From an uncultured Clostridia bacterium (GTDB taxonomy: Bacteria > Bacillota > Clostridia > Oscillospirales > Acutalibacteraceae): 7,182 bases of DNA. The notes below the pieces were generated by a model. It had not been told where the DNA came from, made no database searches, and saw only the letters and a program-made list of their open reading frames with translations. The translations under genes were made by a program, and so were the position numbers. The DNA is taken from the NCBI GenBank assembly GCA_904420155.1, contig CAJFUH010000239.1:1-7182 (forward strand), written 5' to 3'. Shown here in pieces: positions 1-3,826 of the stretch; the first letter of the stretch is position 1, and each line of letters begins with the position of its first letter.

Positions 1-65
1 ACAAAAGCCACAAACAGGGCTGTCAGCTTTTTCCAAAGGAATTTATTTTCGCTTGCTTGAGTCAC
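1..65 (-). CDS. 5' end of an unidentified gene downstream of the precursor peptide (truncated by window edge)
   Basis: Only about 22 codons are present. Reading from a GTG at 65-63 the product starts MTQASENKFLWKKLTALFVA, which is a polar stretch, a few lysines, then a hydrophobic run that could be a signal peptide or a first membrane helix. I chose the GTG because AAAAGGAG sits 9 nt upstream (82-75). An in-frame ATG at 116-114 is an alternative: it overlaps the precursor stop codon as TGATG and would add 17 mostly charged residues, but it lacks a clear Shine-Dalgarno site and would place a stable hairpin inside the coding region. The gene follows the putative precursor, where RiPP clusters often carry a modification, immunity or transport gene, but the family cannot be identified from this fragment. 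Confidence 0.5.
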   Translation of the reverse strand, partial: MTQASENKFLWKKLTALFVAF

Positions 66-84
66 TTTTTTTCGCTCCTTTTCC

Positions 85-108
85 CAGCGGGATGATCTAT
101 CCCCGCTG
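85..108. other. Intercistronic hairpin after the precursor gene (possible attenuator)
   Basis: CAGCGGG at 85-91 and CCCGCTG at 102-108 form a perfect 7-bp stem with a 10-nt loop. On the minus strand it lies 7 nt past the precursor stop and just before the RBS of the next gene, and it is not followed by a T run. It could therefore act as a partial terminator, a 3'-end stabiliser or a processing site that raises precursor mRNA over downstream mRNA. On the plus strand it is followed by TTTTT and would look like an intrinsic terminator, but no plus-strand gene ends here. Confidence 0.5.
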
Positions 109-115
109 TTTTTCA

Positions 116-238
116 TCAATCGAATTCGTCTTCGCCGCCGTCGTCGATACCGCCAAAGCCGGTGGAATCGTTCATGGATACCTTCTCGAACTCCCAAAAT
201 TTCATTTCAGGAGTTACATAGTCCGCATTGTTCGACAT
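116..238 (-). CDS. Putative RiPP precursor peptide, 40 aa
   Basis: This short ORF begins with ATG at 238-236, preceded by AAAGGAGG at 253-246 with 7-nt spacing, one of the strongest RBSs in the window. It ends with TGA at 118-116. The product has 40 residues. The N-terminal half contains DYVTPEMKFWEFEKV (residues 6-20) and the C-terminal part is STGFGGIDDGGEDEFD (25-40), which is rich in Gly and acidic residues and lacks Cys and Lys. Y7-x-x-P10-x-M12 resembles the YxxPxL leader motif that PqqD-type recognition elements bind in lasso-peptide systems (known for that family; extended here by inference). The location beside genes for a PqqD-like protein, a peptidase, an exporter and a kinase supports a leader-plus-core precursor. 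It has its own promoter at 322-350. The chemistry of the mature product cannot be read from the sequence. An alternative is a small acidic protein unrelated to the cassette, which I think less likely. Confidence 0.75.
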   Translation of the reverse strand: MSNNADYVTPEMKFWEFEKVSMNDSTGFGGIDDGGEDEFD

Positions 239-245
239 ATCTTTT

Positions 246-253
246 CCTCCTTT
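246..253 (-). promoter_or_regulatory. Strong RBS of the precursor peptide gene
   Basis: The minus strand reads AAAGGAGG, a near-complete complement to the 16S rRNA 3' end, 7 nt before the ATG. It decides the start of the 40-codon ORF and argues that so short a frame is really translated. Confidence 0.85.
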
Positions 254-269
254 AATTTGTATTTTTTAT

Positions 270-314
270 GTATAAATAACCCGGGATTTCCAGAAAAAAG
301 CCTAGGGTATTTAC
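270..314 (-). other. Possible 5'-terminal stem-loop of the precursor mRNA
   Basis: The minus strand carries GTAAATACCC (314-305) at about the predicted transcript start, and GGGTTATTTATAC (282-270) further on. These can pair over about 10 bp with one bulged U, leaving a loop of about 22 nt. A stem at the extreme 5' end is a known way to stabilise mRNA. The stem is AU-rich apart from three G-C pairs, so its stability is uncertain. Confidence 0.3.
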
Positions 315-321
315 AGTATTT

Positions 322-350
322 ACTATACCATGACCTGTGTAAGATTACAA
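322..350 (-). promoter_or_regulatory. Promoter of the precursor peptide gene
   Basis: The minus strand has -35 TTGTAA (350-345), a 17-bp spacer, and -10 TATAGT (327-322). This is a 4/6 plus 5/6 match to the sigma-A consensus with ideal spacing. The -35 box starts exactly on the TAA stop codon of the ABC transporter gene. Predicted transcription starts near 315, giving a leader of about 75 nt before the precursor ATG. A direct repeat GTATTTA (plus strand 307-313 and 316-322) borders the -10 and start site and might be a regulator contact. A separate promoter lets the precursor be made in excess over its processing proteins. Confidence 0.65.
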
Positions 351-2006
351 TGTGTTTGTGATTTTTTTTCTATTAATTTGCAACGACAGGTCACAATATT
401 CCAGCACAGCGTTTCTGTGGGAAATACAGATGATGGTTTTGGTCCGCAGATTGCGGATGTTTTGCAGCACCAGGCGTTCTGTGAGGATATCCAGGGCGGA
501 GGTGCATTCGTCTAACAATAAGATAGGCGCGCGGCTCAGGATAGCCCGGGCGATGGCCAGGCGCTGGATCTGCCCTTCGGACATCCCTGAACCCCGCTCG
601 CCCAGCGGGGTGTCCAGGCCCTGGGGCATGGCGCAGATATCTTCCCATACGCAGGCGGCCTGCGCCGCCTGCCTAATCTCCTCCTCAGGGGCGTCCGCCC
701 TTCCAAACAGGAGGTTTTCCCGGATAGTGCCGGAAAAGATCAGGTTGCCCTGGGGCACGTAGGCGAACAGATGCCGGGTCCCGGCGTCGATGGGGACCCG
801 CCCTTGCCCGGTTTGCAGGAAAAGGCTCCCCTGGGTGGGGGATTCGATGCTCAGCAGGAGCTTTACCAGCGAACTTTTCCCGATCCCTGATTTTCCGAAA
901 ATAACCGTCAGCTTGCCCTTTGGGATGGAAAAATCCGTGTTTTCCAGGACGTCCTCCTCGTCGTCCTGATACCGGAAAGAAAGGCCCTCCCCTTCAATGG
1001 CTTCCAGGCCCTCGTAAAATTCATCCACGTCCGGAATCTCAGTTTCCTTTTTTTCATCGGTAAGCTCTTCCAGCTCCATCAGCCGTTCGGCGGAGGCGGT
1101 CATGCTGAAATATTGGGGGATCAGCCCCGAGATATTGCGGAAAGGGGCTTTGACCTGGTTGATGATCTGCAAAAACGCCGTGAGGGCGCCAAAGGTGAAC
1201 ACGCCCCGCGCGATGCCGATCCCGCCCCACACCATGGCGGCGTAATAGCCCACCGTGAAAATGACATAGACCGAGGTGTTGGCCAAATTGAGAACCCGGA
1301 CCCGCTTCAGGCGTATTTTATAGTTGGCCTGCTGGTAGTCGTCCAGCTTGGATTCAATGGCGCTTTCATTGGAAAAGGACTTGATAGCGATGACGTTTTC
1401 CATGCATTCCTGCAAAAAAGAACGCACCACGCCGTTGGTGCGCTGGATCTCCTTGTGAAGATGCCGGAACCGTTTGCCGAACAGCCGGTTTGCCAGCCCC
1501 ACGCCCACCCCTGCCGCTAGGATCAGGAGGGTAAAGCGCCACTCCATGAGAAAGAGGAGCGCCAGCCCCGCCCCCAGTTTGGTGGCCATGGACAGGGCGG
1601 AGGGGACCAGCGTAATCAACGTGTTTACTAAGATCTCCACATCGCTGGTCATCCGGTTGATGATTTCGCCGGAATGGATCTGTTTTAACTGGGGATACCG
1701 TTTTTTAAGAAGCTGGCAAAATAGGTTCCTGCGCAGGCGCATTTCGATCCTGCCTCCCGCCCGCGCCCGGATATTGGTATTCAGGATATTGAGGAGTGCC
1801 AGAAGCAGGATGATCCCCAGCACCACCCCGCCCCACAGGTAGGGATGGCCTTCCTTACTGCCGATGATGACGTCCAATAGATAGCTGGCCGCCACCGCCA
1901 GCCCCAGGAACGCGCCCGCCATAAGGATGGAGGAGGCGCCCAACAGGATAACCCACAGCAGTTCTTTGCCACAGTTTCGGTAAATCCACCGATATGTTTT
2001 CTTCAT
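345..2006 (-). CDS. ABC exporter, fused membrane and ATPase domains
   Basis: The product is a 553-aa half-transporter of the ABC-B type that would work as a homodimer. Several hydrophobic segments lie between about residues 14 and 290. The nucleotide-binding domain follows: Walker A GKSGIGKS (371-378), Q-loop in YVPQG (Q419), signature MSEGQ (475-479), Walker B ILLLDE (495-500), D-loop SALD (503-506) and switch His530. The signature differs from the usual LSGGQ. There is no N-terminal C39 cysteine-protease domain, so unlike bacteriocin exporters of that class it cannot cut a leader itself; the adjacent S26-like protein may. I chose the ATG at 2006-2004, which overlaps the upstream TGA as TGATG with GAGG 5 nt before it. 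The ATG one codon earlier (2009) is nearly as good. A longer in-frame extension to 2108 would overlap the upstream gene by about 100 nt and is unlikely. The probable substrate is the modified peptide encoded just downstream. Confidence 0.93.
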   Translation of the reverse strand: MKKTYRWIYRNCGKELLWVILLGASSILMAGAFLGLAVAASYLLDVIIGSKEGHPYLWGGVVLGIILLLALLNILNTNIRARAGGRIEMRLRRNLFCQLLKKRYPQLKQIHSGEIINRMTSDVEILVNTLITLVPSALSMATKLGAGLALLFLMEWRFTLLILAAGVGVGLANRLFGKRFRHLHKEIQRTNGVVRSFLQECMENVIAIKSFSNESAIESKLDDYQQANYKIRLKRVRVLNLANTSVYVIFTVGYYAAMVWGGIGIARGVFTFGALTAFLQIINQVKAPFRNISGLIPQYFSMTASAERLMELEELTDEKKETEIPDVDEFYEGLEAIEGEGLSFRYQDDEEDVLENTDFSIPKGKLTVIFGKSGIGKSSLVKLLLSIESPTQGSLFLQTGQGRVPIDAGTRHLFAYVPQGNLIFSGTIRENLLFGRADAPEEEIRQAAQAACVWEDICAMPQGLDTPLGERGSGMSEGQIQRLAIARAILSRAPILLLDECTSALDILTERLVLQNIRNLRTKTIICISHRNAVLEYCDLSLQINRKKITNTL

Positions 2007-2479
2007 CATGACCTCGCCGTCCGCCTTTTCCCAGTTATTTTCCGTTTTAGCCATCCCATACAGCGCCTGGCGAAAAAAATGGGCCTGCGCAGGGGGAAAA
2101 GCCGGCACCAGAAAAATACATAAGCCCGTATCAGGGGATCCCCCGGCGTGCGCGTTTTGCCGTTATGGAACCATTCCCTGGCCGCGCCCAGGATCTGTTC
2201 CGGGGACACGCCGTATTCCCTGCGGGTTTGGTTGTCCCCGCACAGCACAAAACCCTTTCCGTCTTTCCCTACAATCCGATGGAGGATATAGTCCCCGCCG
2301 GACCGTTTGTACAAGACGATATCGAAAATATGATAAGCGGCGCGCGCTTCCAGCGCCACGCTGTCCTGATCCGGCCATAAAAGGGGGCGCATGCTGTTCC
2401 CGGTGGGCACAATGACGGCGCTGCCCCGTTCTTTCAGCGCCTTTTCAATGCCGTAGGACACTGGAATCTCCCTGCTCAC
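2006..2479 (-). CDS. S24/S26-family signal-peptidase-like serine protease
   Basis: The product is a 157-aa protein. The nucleophile motif PTGNSMRP places Ser29 in the G-x-S-M-x-P context typical of signal peptidases. DIVLYKR (53-59) is the 'GDIV'-like strand, LHRIV (66-70) carries His67, and CGDNQ (80-84) carries Asp82. The His in HRI rather than a Lys base resembles the SipW or ER-type signal peptidases (family knowledge). There is no N-terminal membrane anchor; a hydrophobic stretch at about 116-136 with many flanking Arg and Lys may associate with the membrane. It starts with GTG, overlapping the stop of the PqqD gene as GTGA, with only a weak GGAAGAG upstream, so translation is probably coupled. 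By context it is the best candidate in the window for cutting the leader from the precursor. A LexA-type repressor is unlikely because no DNA-binding domain is present. Confidence 0.87.
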   Translation of the reverse strand: MSREIPVSYGIEKALKERGSAVIVPTGNSMRPLLWPDQDSVALEARAAYHIFDIVLYKRSGGDYILHRIVGKDGKGFVLCGDNQTRREYGVSPEQILGAAREWFHNGKTRTPGDPLIRAYVFFWCRLFPLRRPIFFARRCMGWLKRKITGKRRTARS

Positions 2480-2745
2480 GGCTCTTCCAGGATGTGATGG
2501 TCCCGCAGCGCCGACAGGATTCGCTGCAAGTCGTTGGCGGCGGTTTCCCTGTCAACAGGATAGGCGTCTATTATCTTTTCAAGAACCTCTTCCTGGGTGG
2601 TGTCCTGCTCCAGGCATTTCCAAATAAACGCCCCGGTGGAATTCAGGCTGATCATACCGCGGAATCCCCCTTCGGTTTCGCCCACCGTCACCACCACGGG
2701 CTCCCCGCCTACTTCCCTTAACAGAAAGCCTTTTCGTATCTTCAT
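2476..2745 (-). CDS. PqqD-like RiPP recognition protein (leader-binding chaperone)
   Basis: The product is an 89-aa protein of about PqqD length. The N-terminal part (KGFLLREVGGEPVVVTVGE) reads as the beta-hairpin of the recognition element. The central LNSTGAFIWKCLE (34-46) matches the conserved 'LN-x-T-G-x-x-I-W' signature of the family. The C-terminal half (TQEEVLEKIIDAYPV to LSALRDHHILEE) gives the winged-helix helices. PqqD-family proteins bind precursor leader peptides through the hairpin and helix and present them to modifying enzymes. Here it stands alone rather than being fused to an enzyme. It overlaps the kinase-like gene upstream by 4 nt (ATGA) and the protease gene downstream by 4 nt (GTGA), so the three are probably made in a fixed ratio. 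Confidence 0.9.
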   Translation of the reverse strand: MKIRKGFLLREVGGEPVVVTVGETEGGFRGMISLNSTGAFIWKCLEQDTTQEEVLEKIIDAYPVDRETAANDLQRILSALRDHHILEEP

Positions 2746-3461
2746 GTTCCTATTTCTCCCTTCATTCCTTCATAAGCGACTTGCGCCGCTTTTAAAGAAT
2801 TTTCGGCCCACAGCCGGTACACCGGCACATGCGCCAGCGTGAAATCCAGCATGGTAAGCAGCTTATCCATGTCTTCCTCCCGCCTGGGCCGCACCATCTG
2901 ATCTAAAAGCGGGTACAGCGCCTGAGAGGGGGAAAGCCGCTGGATGCGGTTTTTCCCGCGGCACAAGATGGCCACGCCCCGCAGCGGCGCCCGCCTGTTT
3001 TCATTCAGGTCGGTCTTTCCGCTGAAGGGGGTGCCGTAAACAAAGCAATTGCCTTCTTCCAGGCAGACGGCGGGTTTGTCGTCATTGATGATACGCGCCC
3101 GGTCCGCCCCCAGATACCGGACCCACAGGCCGGCGTGGGTGGATTTCCCGGTACCGCTGGGCGCGGAAAAGAGATAGGCCCCGCCGTCCGCCTCCACTGC
3201 GGAAGCGTGGATCATAAAGCCCCGGCGGAGCCGGATCAGCTTCTCATAGAACTGGATGCCGGCGTAAAGGTACTCGCAGCGCTCCCGGTCCAGATGGGGA
3301 TATTCCTTTTGCTTGCATTCCAGGAACCCCTCCCGAAAGGAAATGGTGATCTCTGGAATCGCGCCGTCCTTTGGGATGCGGTATTTTTCTGTTTTCCTCT
3401 CCATCATGCCGCAGCCGGGGGTGTAATCCACCACCGTTCCTGCGATGCGGTAAAACGACAT
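2742..3461 (-). CDS. HPr kinase-like (HprK-fold) protein of a RiPP cluster
   Basis: The product has 239 residues. It contains the HprK-type core: HASAV (85-89), a P-loop APSGTGKSTH (100-109), INDDKP (125-130) following the second strand, and YGTPFSGK (142-149), which matches conserved positions of this family. True HprK/P is longer, with an N-terminal domain, and acts on HPr Ser46; this short form lacks that domain. Related short HprK-like proteins occur in lasso-peptide clusters, where the paeninodin kinase phosphorylates the precursor's C-terminal Ser (established knowledge). Here the linked precursor ends in Asp, so the substrate residue must differ or the activity is something else. The ATG at 3461 has CAGGAGG 5 nt upstream (3473-3467) and is the first gene of the operon. 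The assignment to the fold is firm; the substrate is inference. Confidence 0.88.
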   Translation of the reverse strand: MSFYRIAGTVVDYTPGCGMMERKTEKYRIPKDGAIPEITISFREGFLECKQKEYPHLDRERCEYLYAGIQFYEKLIRLRRGFMIHASAVEADGGAYLFSAPSGTGKSTHAGLWVRYLGADRARIINDDKPAVCLEEGNCFVYGTPFSGKTDLNENRRAPLRGVAILCRGKNRIQRLSPSQALYPLLDQMVRPRREEDMDKLLTMLDFTLAHVPVYRLWAENSLKAAQVAYEGMKGEIGT

Positions 3462-3508
3462 AGCGGCCTCCTGATTTGTTGACCTTTTGAGATATATTTT
3501 ACACTTCT

Positions 3509-3538
3509 ATTATAACCGCAGCAAAGGACCTTTGTAAA
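3509..3538 (-). promoter_or_regulatory. Promoter of the kinase-PqqD-protease-exporter operon
   Basis: The minus strand has -35 TTTACA (3538-3533), an 18-bp spacer and a perfect -10 TATAAT (3514-3509). Transcription should start near 3502, about 40 nt before the ATG at 3461, with the RBS CAGGAGG at 3473-3467. Confidence 0.7.
3522..3534. promoter_or_regulatory. Palindromic candidate operator in the operon promoter
   Basis: CAAAGG-A-CCTTTG is a perfect 13-bp palindrome (6-bp arms, 1-bp centre) lying between the -35 and -10 boxes and touching the -35. A dimeric repressor bound here would block RNA polymerase. No regulator is identified, and a 6-bp arm can arise by chance. Confidence 0.4.
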
Positions 3539-3541
3539 TAA

Positions 3542-3712
3542 AAAGCTCATATTTGGCGGGTCAGGCGGGGGCGATCAGACAAAAAGGATCTATGGGAAAA
3601 TAATCAGTACGGAAATCGACAAAAAGTCTTTTCTAAAAGGAATAATGGTATATACAATATGGGAAAAAGGAAACCCGTTGCCAGAATAGAAATTATAAAA
3701 GTAAGGGAAAAT
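3542..3712. other. Intergenic stretch between divergent promoters, no recognised feature
   Basis: About 170 bp of A-rich sequence separate the two outward promoters. I see no convincing hairpin, RNA gene or ORF. The only translatable item is a 14-codon frame starting at the ATG in TAATGGT near 3646, which has no conserved look. It may simply hold upstream promoter elements and regulator sites. Confidence 0.5.
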
Positions 3713-3741
3713 TTGACAAATACAAAATACTGTACTATAAT
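3713..3741 (+). promoter_or_regulatory. Perfect-consensus sigma-A promoter of the surface protein gene
   Basis: TTGACA (3713-3718), a 17-bp spacer and TATAAT (3736-3741) match the housekeeping consensus at all twelve positions. Predicted transcription starts near 3748, giving a leader of about 80 nt. Such a promoter would be strong unless repressed, which fits with the palindromic boxes directly downstream. Confidence 0.85.
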
Positions 3742-3757
3742 ACCTACTGCCCACAAG

Positions 3758-3807
3758 GTTAGCAAGAACTAATACGCGCAATAGTTAGCTAAAACTAACT
3801 ATTGCGC
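3758..3807 (+). promoter_or_regulatory. Tandem palindromic boxes and stem-loop in the surface-protein leader
   Basis: Two 15-bp boxes, GTTAGCAAGAACTAA (3758-3772) and GTTAGCTAAAACTAA (3784-3798), differ at two positions and start 26 bp apart. Each has the form TTAG-N6-CTAA, which recalls MarR/SlyA-type operators (SlyA consensus TTAGCAAGCTAA). The second box lies within a perfect 13-bp inverted repeat, GCGCAATAGTTAG (3776-3788) and CTAACTATTGCGC (3795-3807), with a 6-nt loop, ending 6 nt before the RBS AAGGAGG (3814-3820). The site can therefore work as a DNA operator, as an mRNA hairpin, or as both. The duplication of the box favours a DNA-binding regulator. Confidence 0.6.
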
Positions 3808-3826
3808 AGCAGTAAGGAGGAAACGT

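Noticed and set aside
116..238. Lasso-peptide precursor
   Set aside because: The YxxPxM leader fits, but no asparagine-synthetase-like cyclase or transglutaminase-like protease is in the window. The possible ring pairs (G27-D33, G29-E36 or F28-E36) do not combine with the usual Thr at -2 and an adequate plug-bearing tail. Not excluded if a cyclase lies to the left.
2007..2108. N-terminal extension of the ABC transporter to an ATG at 2108
   Set aside because: It would overlap the protease gene by about 100 nt, its extra residues look like an out-of-frame reading of that gene, and the ATGs at 2009 and 2006 have stop-start overlap and a nearby GAGG.
2742..3461. Housekeeping HPr kinase/phosphorylase of carbon control
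   Set aside because: The protein lacks the N-terminal domain of true HprK/P and lies in an overlapping operon with PqqD-like and peptidase genes.
3646..3690. A 14-codon ORF in the intergenic region with an AAGGA upstream
   Set aside because: It is too short, has no leader-like motif, and lies upstream of the mapped consensus promoter, so it would not be on that transcript.
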